A stretch of DNA of 64,000 nucleotides from Triops longicaudatus (lineage: Eukaryota > Arthropoda > Branchiopoda > Notostraca > Triopsidae), in contig JAGQDJ010000129.1 of assembly GCA_022885665.1 (NCBI GenBank), positions 1 to 64,000 of the forward strand, given 5' to 3'. Positions 34,772 through 46,719 of the stretch are shown one piece after another. How positions within the stretch are numbered: the first letter of the stretch is position 1; each line of letters begins with the position of its first letter. The notes beneath the pieces are model-generated. The model was not told where the DNA came from. It searched no databases and saw nothing but the letters and a program-made list of their open reading frames with translations. The position numbers and the translations under genes were made by a program.

Positions 34772-37380
34772 ATGGAGGCCGGAATGAAGTGTATTAAGTA
34801 CCTTATGTTTATCTTCAATTTAGTATTTGCGGTAAGTTATTTTTTTCCCTCTTCGTTCGCGTTGTTACGCCCTGTAGTCTAATCCCGTTATCCGTTACTG
34901 CAACTTTCTTGATTTCTAGCGATTGGACGCCATATAGAGCTTGTCCTTCTGTTTTCGTGTCGCCGTTCTTTCCCCCCTAGCTCTCCTTTTGTAAAACGAT
35001 AAAATATTTTTCCGGTACCTGGCAGTACATGACGTGGCATTCTAAAGGATATAAAACTTTTTCTCCCCTGTAAACAGGAAATGTTGAGTATTTTCCTGCT
35101 GGGTAATAAATTTCAACACACTTTATTCGCGTCACAATAACTTTTACGTTTTGGGAAATTTTTTTTCTCTCCTGAATCCGAAATACCGGTCTTTCGCTGG
35201 TGATGAGCACTTAGCACTACCCGATTACACCTTTCTTGGTCAACTATGTGTAATTCGATAAGTCCTCCCTCCAGAGAAGAATCTTATCCCCCCCCCCCCC
35301 CCAAGAACGATTACCTGCGTTATAAAATTAAGCTTCTATAGCTAATAATGTTTAAAATATATATTTACACCTATTTTATCAGATAGCTTAAAAAATATCA
35401 GATGTCTTAAAAATAAAACCCAAACTTAGGTCCTAAGAAAGTAATATGCAAATATAGAAGTCGGTACGCTCCCTGTCTCACGTTGGAATGCTTATTGGCA
35501 GTAGCTGAGTAGACACTCAAATGTATTGGAAATCGAAATTGAAAGGCAAACCCTAAGTTTCATGTACAAATTGTAACATTCTTACCTAGCAGTGTCCATA
35601 CAAAACTGAGTACATTCGTAAGAAAGACCGTAGCCTACGGTCGTAGTTTCTTATTTACCACCCACGAGCTCCTGTGTAAAGTACAGTATAAATGTAGATT
35701 TATTCTGCATGCTGCATATAATTTGTCTATAATAATGGATAGCATTTATGAAAATTTTAGACTTCTTTAATATATGTGATTCGAGAAAGAGGTTGGCTAC
35801 TATTTTTCTTATAGGAAGGGATTATAGCTTACGAAATGTTTAGCTAGAACTTGTGTTTTCTAGTCCAGTGAGTCAATCTCTTTAAGAGGGATTTCGACAA
35901 CTTGACTTCCTGAAGTCATTGGAAGGCCTTGCACCTGTATGACGTCACACGTTAGTCATAAGAGATTGCATTGATAGCATCTGTGGGGATATCGTAAGGC
36001 TTCTCCAACAACCATATGTTGGTGGTTTTTGTCTATATATTTGTTAATTCTCCTCGCGTTAGACTTTTAATCTTGCGTAGATAAGCCCCTCTTTATAGTG
36101 ATTGGAGCCGGAAATTGAGTGCATGAGAAATATATATAAAAAAAAAGCTCAAGGGAAAAATTATTGAGATAAGAAACCACAAGGCTTATTTTTCTTGTTC
36201 GTTATCTTTTCCATATGTTTAAAAATTCCTGTCTCATTTTGTGTTTACAGCTCACGGGTTTGGCCCTGATCATCACCGGAGCCGTGGTCCAGTCCGCTTA
36301 CTCGGAATATTTGGATTTCTTGGGGCAAAAATATCTTTCCGCTCCGATGCTCTTCATCGTTGTCGGAGTGATTATCTTCCTGGTCGCGTTCTTTGGGTGC
36401 TGCGGTGCTATTAGAGAGAACCATTGCATGATTGTCACCGTAATTGCGCTTTTCTATTAGCATTACATTTATCACTCTATTCATTGCATTATACCTAATC
36501 GCTTTTTCCTTTCATTTCCACCTTTTGTGTTGGGAATGTGCAGTTCTCGGTATTTTTGGCGCTGATCTTTGTGTGCGAGATCGCAGGCGGCATTGCTGGC
36601 TATGTTTATCGCTCAGATGTCCGAGAGTCCTTGGAAACGAACATGGAAGCTCTGTTGAATAACTATAACGCCACTGATAAGGGCGGAGTCACCAAAACTT
36701 GGGACGCTGTCCAACACGAGGTTCGTTCTTTATTTTCTTTTTTGTTTACGAATGGACTTTGTAATGTAAGCTTATTTTATAGTTGAAATGTTGCGGTATT
36801 GATGGCTATAAAGATTGGCGGAACGCAACTTTTGGTGAACACGGTGCTGTACCAGATTCTTGCTGCAAACAATGGGTTGAAGGTTGTGGTGCTGGCAAGA
36901 ATATTTTACCTGACGATTCCATTTACACCGAAGGTTGTCTTGATGCCTTAGAAAGCTACATTAAGCACAAAGCTGGCATTTTCGCTGGCGTGGGAATCGC
37001 TATCGCCTTTATTCAGGTAAATAAAATGCGTTACTGAAAGTCTAGTATTAGTATTTATAATTTTTAGAAGAGCGACAAGTAAGTGTGTATTTATCTTCTC
37101 AAATGAAATTAATTGACTTAGTTATTTTAACTTCATGGTTTAGAGTTTCGCCGTGTATACTTTTGTTGTTTCGCGTATCTATTAGGATATACGAAACAAC
37201 AAAAGGAACATTAGTTCCTTTTTGTATTGTAAATTTTTATTTGACTCTTATTGTTTTTACGTAAACTGATTAGTATACTAACAACTTCAATGGATTTGTT
37301 TGTATCTCTCGCAGTTGGTGGGAATTATTTTCGCGTGTTTGTTGGCGCGCTCCGTGAAACGCCAATACCAGACGGTTTGA
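34772..37380 (+). CDS. CD63-like tetraspanin
   Basis: Four-pass membrane scaffold of plasma membrane and late endosomes. Five exons: 34772-34831, 36251-36439, 36544-36720, 36783-37016, 37315-37380; 726 nt, 241 aa plus stop, all junctions between codons. TM1 at about 9-32 spans exons 1-2, preceded by a palmitoylation-type Cys (MKCIKY). TM2, FIVVGVIIFLVAFFGCCGAI, ends in the typical GCCGA. TM3 begins around HCMIVT (about 80) and runs through FVCEIAGGIAGYVY. The large loop has the family CCG motif (KCCGIDGYKDW), a SCC and two GC motifs, six Cys in all, plus NYNATD and RNATF as possible glycosylation sites. TM4 is AGIFAGVGIAIAF and beyond. The tail ends RQYQTV, a Tyr-x-x-hydrophobic sorting motif at the very C-terminus, as in CD63. 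I chose the first ATG; the one four codons later (34784) is also plausible. Orthology to a named family member cannot be fixed by eye. Confidence 0.95.
34832..36250 (+). other. Tetraspanin intron 1
   Basis: 1.4-kb intron between the short first coding exon and the rest. It contains a run of 15-16 C at about 35288-35303 and AT-rich sequence. No gene or complete transposon seen. Confidence 0.7.
37161..37204. other. Hairpin in tetraspanin last intron
   Basis: TTTTGTTGTTTCG with GTAT pairs with ATACGAAACAACAAAA, 16 pairs with a 2-nt bulge and a 10-nt loop. It lies in the intron 37017-37314. It could form in the pre-mRNA or be a foldback element remnant. Confidence 0.7.
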
Positions 37381-37518
37381 TAACCAAGGAAGTCACAAAC
37401 TGGAGCATCGGTCGAAAGATGGATTGGTGTTTTATACAAAGTGTTGTGGAATGTTGGGTTGTGTGTAAAATCTCCTTGTCTGCTCACACTTTTTGGCCCA
37501 TGAACTACGAGAAAATTT

Positions 37519-37524
37519 AATAAA
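37519..37524 (+). promoter_or_regulatory. Polyadenylation signal of tetraspanin
   Basis: AATAAA 139 bases after the stop codon, followed by GT- and T-containing sequence. It is the nearest canonical signal. Confidence 0.6.
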
Positions 37525-40500
37525 GGAGACAACGTTCAAGCAGGGTCAGGGTATCCTATCTCGCTTTTTGCCCCAGTTAATTTCGAAGAAAACAATCTCC
37601 TTGCACATGTTAAAACTAACCCACACAATATTGTCCCATGTTATACAAGCTGCTATTTTATACGGAACATATTTCTTTTGAAATTTTTTTTAATGTATCG
37701 ATATTTGCACTATTTTTAAGGTAAAGAGAAGGTTCAGTTCATGAGTAAAAGAATGCGTTTTATGCACTAAGTGTTAGGTGGAAGGAAGCCAAACGAGTAA
37801 AATTTTGTTACTGTAACTTACTTGGAAAAAGATTGATGGATAAAGTTCCAAAAGTCGAAATATATTTTAACATGCACCTTAAAAGCAGTCAAATTTAATT
37901 AAAACAGTATTTTGAAGACAAAAGCTTTGACAGTCTGAGTTTTTCCTACAATCACAGCCGAAGTTACAAAGAAATACAGTAATGAAAAATACTTAGCCAA
38001 TGCGAATAGCCGGGCCACTCGCAGCTATTCTTTCGAAAACGTTCATAAAATGCTCTAGGCCCACATTTGCGACATTTATTGGCAAACGCTAATTAGACGT
38101 AGTCCTCGATCAGACGTTGCCTAACAACTTGCTGCACCCTAGCAAACGTCTTCGTCGTTAATAAACTCATCAAACAACATGTAGACGGACCCGGTTGTGA
38201 GCCTAAGCTACTTAGCGGATATATGGAACTGTGGTTGCTAAGGGACCACTGGTGAAGCGCTGAGTCAGGGTAAGGTTTGTAGTAACGGTTCTTCGTTCGA
38301 AGTAATTGTAGGAAACATTTAATTTTCTCCCACAAAGGTGCCCAGTTCTTTTTCCAGGAGTAACTACCGTACAAAATAAAAATCCAATTTGAATTTAAAT
38401 GTGTATCCTGAAAAAATTCCCCTCCAGCGGAGTGACGGAAAGGTATTCCGGGCCTCAGTCACATATATGAAACAGGTCAAGGAAGAATAGTATGTTCCAT
38501 AGCCAGAGTTAACTTAAGTCAATTAAACTTATTACATGAATGTTTAAAAACCCGCAATGCGACTTCAGCGAAGTCCAGTCAAGTAAGCCCACATGATACA
38601 ATTCGAGTTCACTTTAACCCGAAAACAAAGTTAACTGATGCGCAGTTTTCGATTCCACGTGAAAGTATTTTCATAAAATGTATAAAGCTAAGAAAAATTA
38701 TCAGATAAATCAACAAATATTACCGCCTCTTTGCAAGGCAAGTCAGCTCATTATCTGCAAGTTCAAGTAGCCGACTTACTATTGGTGTAGAAAATCAGTA
38801 ACTTGACTCGACTTGCACCCATGAAATTGAGTTCCGATAAGGAATTCATCGGAGTAGTCTTCGAAACTCATTACAGTGATCCCCGACATTTACGCGCTAG
38901 ATTGGTTCCGCGAAAACAGCGTAATCCAGGGGTCAGCAACCTTTAACCATACGCTTGCAGAATATAAATATAGGGCAACAGAATGGGGATGATTGCTGAC
39001 CACATTCACCCACTGAATTATAATAAAGTAAACTCTCGCAATGGTGAACTTCCTGAAGAACAGAGGAAAATTGCTCGGTACATCCGAATGAGCTAGCTAT
39101 ACATTTTCTGGGACTGTATGTCATTCGTGCTGCGAAATGAATTTCTTAAACAAGAAATCGTCATAGTCATAGCTAGATTCTGCTGAAATATAAAGACGTC
39201 ATTTACTGCTCTTTAGCACTTTAAGCTTTCACATGTCATAAAATCCTCTCACCAAGCGCTAACTGAGGAAAAATTACAAGTGTAACGCTCTTTTAAATGT
39301 CAGAGATGCAACTCACTCTAATAACTTTCCTAACTGCTGGCTGTATCTCAGACAGTTGGACATTTCATATGCTTAATATTCTGCAACAAAGTTTATATTT
39401 TTTTAAAAGCATTCTCTATAATTATAAAATGAGAATTTATGTATAAGGAGACCATATTATCATACGCGCATGGGTACGTTACCAACCCCGTTTCGCTTAA
39501 CATTTTACCCAGAACAAACAATTCTCGGAAAATTTTTCTGTCTGACTCCATTAATGGTAGTTAAATAATCACTAAATAATAATAACTCAATAATACAGTG
39601 AGATTTCGCTGTGATGTATTCGCAAGGGACAAAAATGTTATCCACTGTAGCCAAATATGTGTAATAGCCGATATTGGACTGAAATGCTCATTTTTTTATT
39701 TCTATTATTTCACTTTTCGTGTCAAGAATTAATGGTCACCGCTTCGGAAGCGTGGCATTTTGTGCATTGTTCATGAGAAAAGAACGCAAAGTCGAATCAA
39801 CACAGTTATTTTGTTTTTCCATGTATAACACACATGGGTGTGGTAGTGACTTGAGCGCGATAGCACCAAGGTGCTTGTTTGATCAACCGTACTAAAAACT
39901 TGGAACACTGGCTCGAGTAGCGCGATCTTGTGGAACACAAAGACCGCCTCTAAGACTAGTCTCCAATGCATTATCACATAGCAGAGCTTGTGTTCATTAT
40001 AGCCGAAGGAAAATGCATGTGTAATTTGGCAAAGAGACCTTTAGTGTTTGTATGCTATAGGCGAAAAGACGCTATTTGCGAATTCGTCATAGCCGACGCT
40101 TTCCTGGAGAACATTTAAATACGAGTTTTGCCGGGGCCTGTGGACCTTGTACGTTATAGCCTAATGTTAGAAGCCGACCTTTTCAGCGGGAAGCTTTGTC
40201 TTGGTGGTCAACGCATAGTGACGGTAATCGTTTTTCAAAACCGTGGTTTTGGGTATCTGTCAATGAAACACAGGAAGTGACACAGAAATGAAGAAGTGTG
40301 TTGCGCGAAATATTTTCCGTCGAATAAAAGTTGAAACTGGGACAGTAACCTTTGCAATACCTTTTTTTTTTTAGAAAACTAGTATAAAAACAGGTGAGAC
40401 AGTTTACAGTTTAATCAAAGGCTGGCTTAGAAAAAATCGTGCTGAAAATTTGCCTCACTTCTCAAAGCATCGCGGACCCACGTCGTATTCAAGTTTTCAG

Positions 40501-41040
40501 TCGAGTGATGGGGCCGAATCCAGCACACGGGTCGTCGGTTGCCGACCACTGGCGTAATCAGAAACGCGCAAACTGAGCCATGTTTAACATGTGTAAGATA
40601 GGAGATGCGTTCCATGCTCTTCGAAAGCTTATTCTTATTATGTTACAGAGAAATAGCAAAAACCTCATTTCAATTGTACGAAAATATAAAGGGTTACAAA
40701 CTGTATCCGAGCAATATGCAACTGCTGTCTTCAGCGAAAGCCTTTAAATAATATTGTAAATCACAGAAATGTGATTTCTAAAATAATATTGTAAATCAGT
40801 TAAATGCTGTCTAATCGACATGAATCGCTAGAATGGTCTTCTACTCCAGCGAATCAGCTTTAGTGCTTCGAAATTTCGCTTTTTAGAGCCAAATATTTAC
40901 CCTCATGTTACTTACGCTAAAGTGCCGTATTTTATGTAGTTCAGCAAAAAATTCACCAAATTTCCGACGGCATAAAAGTGAAGCCGCTTAAAACGAGTCC
41001 CCGTAAATGGAGTCTCATCACTGTATCTCGCATTACGGTG
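37525..41040. other. Intergenic, transposon fragments only
   Basis: No gene recognised between the tetraspanin and RABGGTA. Ends reminiscent of small DNA transposons are visible. One is CAGTGATCCCCGACATTTACGCGC at 38875, preceded by TA, like mariner-type ends. Another is CAGTGAGATTTCGCTGTGATG at 39596, also after TA, with GTAATAGCCGATATTGG words that recur near 40000-40170. I could not pair the ends. A 17-bp word AATAATATTGTAAATCA occurs twice at 40748-40797. Confidence 0.45.
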
Positions 41041-41043
41041 ACT

Positions 41044-41652
41044 CAGTGGTCTCCTCTTAAGTCAAACTCGGATATGGCGAAAAACCGCTTAACTTGAACA
41101 AAACCCTACTGTTCCATTTTTACCCCGTTCAGCCCGATGCAAACAAACTTCGGTTTAGACGTATTCGTCTATCTCGAACATTCTCTTTAGTCGAAACAAA
41201 TCTAGACCCCATTGGCAGGGCCGTACCCAGTGTTTTGGTTCGGAAGGATTTTTCGCATGCAATTTTTTTCCATTTGAGGTTTCTTCCTATATTTCCCCGT
41301 TATAAAACAAAACTTTCAGAGTAGGGATAGACACTAGTTCTTGAAAGTTGCAGTAAAAAATTTAAATTTCCAAGGAAAGATGAAACCAGGCTTGTGCTCC
41401 GATATAATGTGGATTTCTGAACCTCTTCCACCTTGCATATTAACCATCTTTGATATTTCTTTGTGGTAGACTAGTATTTAGTGCAACGCTAATAAAGGCG
41501 AAGGAAAAATGGGTAAAAATCTTGTACATTTCTGTCCTTAAAAATTACAAGCCACATTTTTATGTTAAGTCAAGATCTTGGAGCACGAAATTCCACGTAG
41601 CACAAAATTTTCTGACCGGTCCCAAGCCCTTCAACTTAAGCGGAGAGCACTG
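41044..41652. mobile_element. Pogo/Tigger-like non-autonomous element
   Basis: About 609 bp with inverted ends: left CAGTGGTCTCCTCTTAAGTC, right (reversed) CAGTGCTCTCCGCTTAAGTT, 16 of 20 matching. CTTAAGT followed by a GAC- or GAA-type word is familiar from Tigger/pogo element ends. The right flank is TA as expected; the left flank reads ACT, so the TA duplication is not intact. There is no transposase frame. It ends 263 bp upstream of the RABGGTA ATG and could supply promoter sequence. Confidence 0.65.
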
Positions 41653-41915
41653 TATTCAAAAGAGATATCCATGAAATGGTGTTCTGAATTGCCTTGATCC
41701 CGCTTAGCAATAGCGGTGATCCTGCCCGTACGTTGACTAACTTCCGCTTTCTGGAAAAAGAAGGCGTGACGAAAGCTGCGTTCATTGGCTAGCGCTCGAT
41801 TGTTTCAGTTGTCAACAAAATTCTTTATAAACTCTTTCACGTCTAATCTTTCTTTAGTCAGAGAGGATTTGTGAAACGCGTATTATAGCTCTGTTCATCC
41901 TTACTTTACATCAGA

Positions 41916-44297
41916 ATGGTAACTTACTAACATGAGGTTCTTTCCCTGTCATGTTTAAGTATTATATGAAATAGCACGGCCGAGTAAAAGTGAAAACTAC
42001 CGCTGAACAACAGGCAACCAAGGAAAAAGAAAGACAAAAGAAACTGGCCATTTACCGTTTGGGCATTAATACAGTGTTCAGCAAGGTAGCGTTTTGCGTA
42101 TGTACATGTATAGATTATTGTTGAAACATTTTTATCCATAGCGAAAAAATGGAGAGTTGGACAATGAAATCTTAGACATTTCTGCTCAATTACTTCTCGC
42201 GAATGCCGACATTTACACGTTGTGGAATATCCGAAAAGAAACTGTGTTAAAAGTGCAGGAGACAGATAGGTACATAATATAGTAAAAATCCAGTGAAACT
42301 GACAATCCAGTGAAAAGTAAACTCACGTCGATTTTGCTTTGTTAGGGCAAATCTAGAAAGTATCTTGAACCAAGAGCTTGATCTCACAGAAAAGTGTCTC
42401 CGAGTAAGACCCAAGTCATATGGTGCATGGCACCACCGCTATTGGGTGATTTGCTTGCGAGAGAAACCTAATTGGGACCTTGAGTTGACGCTTTGTAAGG
42501 ATTGCTTATCCCTAGACGACCGCAATTGTAAGCAGGCGGCTTTCTTAACTTTAAAATCTTATATTCGTAACTCACATGTTCTTTTTAGTTCACTGTTGGG
42601 ATTACCGCAGGCTAATCGTAGGTAGAAGTGGAACGAGTGCCAAGAAGGAGTTGGCCTTCACTACCCAGAGAATTGAAGCTAATTTTTCCAACTATTCTTC
42701 GTGGCATTACCGGAGCACTTTGCTACCGCTGGTGTATCCTGATGAAGAAAACGTCATTAAGCCCTCTCAACTTGAAAAAGGTTTGTATACTTATGCGTGT
42801 TCATTAGTCATCATCTGAGTGTTAAAGTTTTCGTTTATTTCCAGAACGCAAGCAAATCCAGAATGCTGTTTTTACCGACCCAAATGACCAGAGCGCCTGG
42901 TTTTATCAACGTTGTCTGTTCGGGCTAGAGAAGCCGTCTCAAGCGTTGCAGTATTTCGTGGCAGATAGGAGGCATAACTGTATAATAGTAAAATTTTCAG
43001 TACCAGCGCGTTTGCTCCAACTGGAGCTCAGCGTGTGGAAAGATGGCCGAGAGTTACTATTGAGTTGGAAAACGCCAGGAGACACCCAAGCTTCGGCTTT
43101 GTGGGTAAGAGCAACTGAGTTGGTTTGACGGTTTCGAGCGAAGGTGACAGAGGTAATGAGTTGGCTGTTTTTTAGTTAGCTCACATCGATTTAGAGGCGG
43201 GTTCGAGCTTGGAACTCCGTTGGGCATCGGGGAATGGCACCGTTCTGGAGCTTCAGGAGGATTTTGCTATGAGCTCTTGTTTCACTAATGCTCGTACTGA
43301 TTCCCTATTTAGCCATCACTTTAGACAAGCTTTGGAAGGCGAACTGAAGTCTTCTCGGGAGCTTCAGATGCTAGAACCAGAAAACAAGTGTAAGTTTCTT
43401 TCAGCTAGCGTAATACCTTCCTATATTTTTGAATTCGTTTGAATTCTTTGAAACTGAAACCAAAAGCCCAAAATTTATTTTTTACAAGTGACGCCTTGAC
43501 GAGATTAATATGGCGTTTTTTTTCTATTTTATTATCCCCGCTGCTTGCAGCACTGACAAATGTTATTCGTGTAAAAAACAAAGAAGATTAGGCTATTTTT
43601 TTCCTACGTTCATTATTGGTGTCAGTAACGTAAGAGATATTAGGAATATTTATAGAACCCAGTGACGTATTCCGTATGAGTGTAGAATTGCGGAAACGTT
43701 TTAGTCTTTAATAACCATGATCAAATTTTTTGATTAATTTACAAAACGAGCGTTTTTCTTTTCTTTAAGTTAATTTTTTTTTCTTTTTCCGAAGGGGTTC
43801 TGTTGACCATAGTCCATATATTACACACTCTCAATGGTCAGTTGTATGAAAAAGAAATACTAAGCTCGCTTGGACAGTTGGAATCCATAGACCCTCTACG
43901 CAAGGGCTACTATTTGGACTTGCGTAAGATTTTCACGTAACACATTTTGCGAACGTTTCTTTACTGATTAATATCGTAATCAACAGGTTCGAAGATCTTG
44001 GTTGAAAATCGCTTGAAACTCAGCGATGGATTGTCAGTTAACCTAAGCAGTCTGAACCTAACCTCTGTTCATTACGAAGATTTCTTGGCGACTTTTAGGA
44101 AGATTGACTTGCGTGATAATTCCCTTGAACGAATTAATATTTCCAAGTTTATAAATTGCGAACAACTCTACTTGGATAATAATCAGTTACGGTCGCTTGA
44201 AGGTTATAAAGATTTGAAGTATTTGACTGTTCTATCCCTGGCCGGGAACTCGCACATTTCCCAAGAGAAAATAAAGATATCCGTCGCTGAAACCTAG
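41916..44297 (+). CDS. RABGGTA: Rab geranylgeranyltransferase subunit alpha
   Basis: Alpha subunit of the enzyme that attaches geranylgeranyl groups to C-terminal cysteines of Rab GTPases together with the beta subunit and REP. Nine exons: 41916-41918 (ATG only), 41975-42085, 42142-42269, 42346-42527, 42589-42780, 42845-43104, 43176-43389, 43795-43923, 43987-44297; 1,530 nt, 509 aa plus stop, in frame. It starts M-HGRVKVKTTAEQQATKEKER, as in animal homologues. Prenyltransferase alpha repeats are visible as LWNIRKE, SYGAWHHRYW, NFHCWDYRR, NYSSWHYRS and SAWFYQR. An Ig-like insert follows (about 240-340), ending ELQMLEPENKW. Leucine-rich repeats close the protein (INISKFINCEQLYLDNNQL; LEGYKDLKYLTVLSLAGN). 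The human protein is 567 aa, and the shorter length comes from loops and the LRR end. The start depends on an exon holding just the ATG, joined through AATG|GTAACT to a TAG|CACGGC acceptor. A 405-nt intron (43390-43794) is the only long one. Confidence 0.96.
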
Positions 44298-44340
44298 CTT
44301 TAAGTCAGTAAATATGTATCAAGTGTGCACACGGAAGCTG

Positions 44341-44346
44341 AATAAA
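44341..44346 (+). promoter_or_regulatory. Polyadenylation signal of RABGGTA
   Basis: AATAAA 44 bases after the RABGGTA stop codon, followed by T- and GT-rich sequence. Confidence 0.7.
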
Positions 44347-46511
44347 CCAGCCAAATCAAGTTTTAGTTGTTACCTTTTGTTCGTGTTTCGATAAGTCATT
44401 TTCTGGCGAAGTTATCTCCAATACGTTCATCTGTGGTTAATAATTGGTTCTCAAATCGAAACTAAGGAGATGAATTACTGCATTGGCGAACCTAGCGACA
44501 GAGGTTTGGAACACGTCAATTATTTGGATTGCTCCGCTCCAGCTCCGCTTCTTTGCTCCGGCATATCCCATATCGAAATAATTAAGCTAAACTACGAGGC
44601 TAGTTTAATTGAATAAAGTAGCAATTATAGGTAGGAAAAGTAACAAGTCCACTTCTCAACTTTTTTTTTATACGCAAATTGTTGCGCCGTTTATGATTAT
44701 CGCGCTTGTAAAAGCTTTCTTCGCATCTCCGTTGGTGCAAACCTCTGCAAGCTCAACTCCAAAAGAACGAAATTAACTACGAATTTAATATATTTCGTAT
44801 ATTTGAAGGATCATTTCTTGTGTGGAGCAAATCTTAATATTTTTATACTTGAAAACTGTTATGGAGACACGTACTCTATAAAACTGTTACAGGATTCAGT
44901 CTGGATTTGATTCAGGCATCCAGGATCCATTTAACTCAGGATCCAAATAAATTGGAACGTACGAAAGTTATCATTAAAAAAATCAATATTGTATTGCTTT
45001 AATAGTAATTACATCTTGATAACACTTGAAATATCACACAATAAAACGTAAGTAGAAAGCATGTCAAGAATAACAGCTTGAACGTTAAATAATGTATCCA
45101 GAGCTCAGAAAAAAAAACGATGATGTGCTTGAAAGGTATATCTTAGTTTGAAGGTGCGGGTGAACGAGCTAAACAGTCATGGCTGCAGAGCACTCTTGAG
45201 TGAAAAAGTAACCTTCACTGGGAGTAACAAATCCGAATCTCGCGGCGGATCGGCAGATTCGAAGTATGTTTTGCCAGAAAGTGACTCCCAGAGTAGTCAA
45301 TGAAAATCGTTATAACTTCAATACTGCCCACGTCAGGGGCGGACTGGCTCCCTGTTGGCGGGTGTGGAAAATTTTTCGTGCGGCGCCAATGATCGCGAAA
45401 ATATATGATTTTTTTTTAAAAAAATAAAGAATCCTACATTGAAATTGTATGAAAAGCAAACATAAGATAGTTCTTTAGGAAAAATTGAGAGAATTTCTTA
45501 CCACGACAGTTATGGAATAAAAGGGGAACGGTGCAGTTCAGACGTTTTCTTGATTTTTACTTTTTCATTTCGTGTGGAGATAAGACCAAGCATGAAACAA
45601 GTCAATAGATGCAGCGGTATACGGACTATTCAAGGCAATACTATGGGCTTCAAGAGAACGAAAAGTAAGGCTAACCGTCGTAAAAACCAAGGCTCTTCCA
45701 AGTGTGCAAACTGTCAGGGGAAGGCTCCAGGCTGGAAATTTGGGGTGGAAAAGAAATGCCGGTACTGTTCTATATTTTTCGTTTTGAGAAACATACAACT
45801 TAATGAATTTGGCTTCGACTTAAAAATATTATATTATTTATTTTTTTCGAGATTTTACACGGTAAGGAACCAAGTTTACAACTTACTAATGTTTCAAAAA
45901 TTAAGTCAATTGAAACGAATTAAAAGTTATTGTGGATTTTATTCAACATATCGTTTTCTAAATACTGTCCAAGTTTTTTTTTTAAAAAAAATGCGCTGAG
46001 GTCTATTTTTTACACAGTAGACAAAGCTAGTCTTTAATAAACTACGCATAAGGAAATGCAATGTGACTGTAGTTAAGAGACTGATGTTTTTGTTTTCAAG
46101 TATTCTCGGCTTTCAGAATGCTTCCTACTTTGCTACTGGGTACGCTTTCTTCTTTGAACGCCACACATTTGCCGGCGTACTTTCTCTAATGTCAATAAAA
46201 AACTTCCAAAACTTTATAATGAACAAAATCAGAAAGAAAAATACAGTTATTACTAAAACGTTATTGACTAGGTTACAGTTTTCCGCGTAGCGGTGACCGG
46301 GACACCTTGGATCGGGGGTAGATTGGGAAATTCAAAGCCTAAGCAATTCACTCCTGAGCCCCAGATTAAACCATTGTGAAAAAAAAGACTGAGAATTCAA
46401 AACGTACTAGCGCTGGAACGCTGAATATCCGAATGAAAACCGTAAGGTGTACGTGAAGAAAAAAATCAAAAGCACAAAAGTGCCCACACTGTCCCATCCC
46501 TTCTCTACTGC

Positions 46512-46538
46512 TAAGGTAAACTGTGACGCGTTTTGACA

Positions 46539-46584
<46 letters not shown>

Positions 46585-46605
46585 TTAATCTCAACTCATC
46601 TACTT
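46512..46605. repeat. Dispersed repeat, copy 2, with 40-nt A run
   Basis: Matches 27420-27545: GTAAACTGTGACGCGTTTT at the left and AATCTCAACT-ATCTACTTGTC at the right, with about 40 A between. The same family in two places with A tracts of different length suggests a retroposed or A-rich satellite-like element. Confidence 0.75.
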
Positions 46606-46664
46606 GTCGTGAAGTATGACATCTAGTGAGGCTATTTAAATACAAATCCACCACCTTGCTCAAT

Positions 46665-46719
46665 GCCTTGTGCTCGTTGAAAGTGCAATGGCCGAGCGGT
46701 CTAAGGCCTTGTGCTCGTT
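46665..46719. repeat. tRNA-Leu-like A-box fragment between direct repeats
   Basis: ATGGCCGAGCGGTCTAAGGC is nearly the 5' part of a leucine tRNA (D-arm and A box). It is flanked by a perfect 14-bp direct repeat GCCTTGTGCTCGTT (46665-46678, 46706-46719). The rest of the tRNA, including the B box, is absent, so it is not a functional tRNA gene. Confidence 0.55.

Noticed and set aside
36440..36470. Tetraspanin ending at the TAG after exon 2
   Set aside because: The GTAATT donor before it and the in-frame exon 3 with the conserved third membrane segment show that this is read-through into an intron.
45550..45999. Frame of 149 codons with CANC and CRYC pairs
   Set aside because: Looked like a zinc-binding protein, but the second half is AT-driven low complexity, there is no homology I recognise, and no exon boundaries fit.
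46688..46707. Leucine tRNA gene
   Set aside because: Only the D-arm/A-box part is present; anticodon arm, B box and acceptor pairing are absent.
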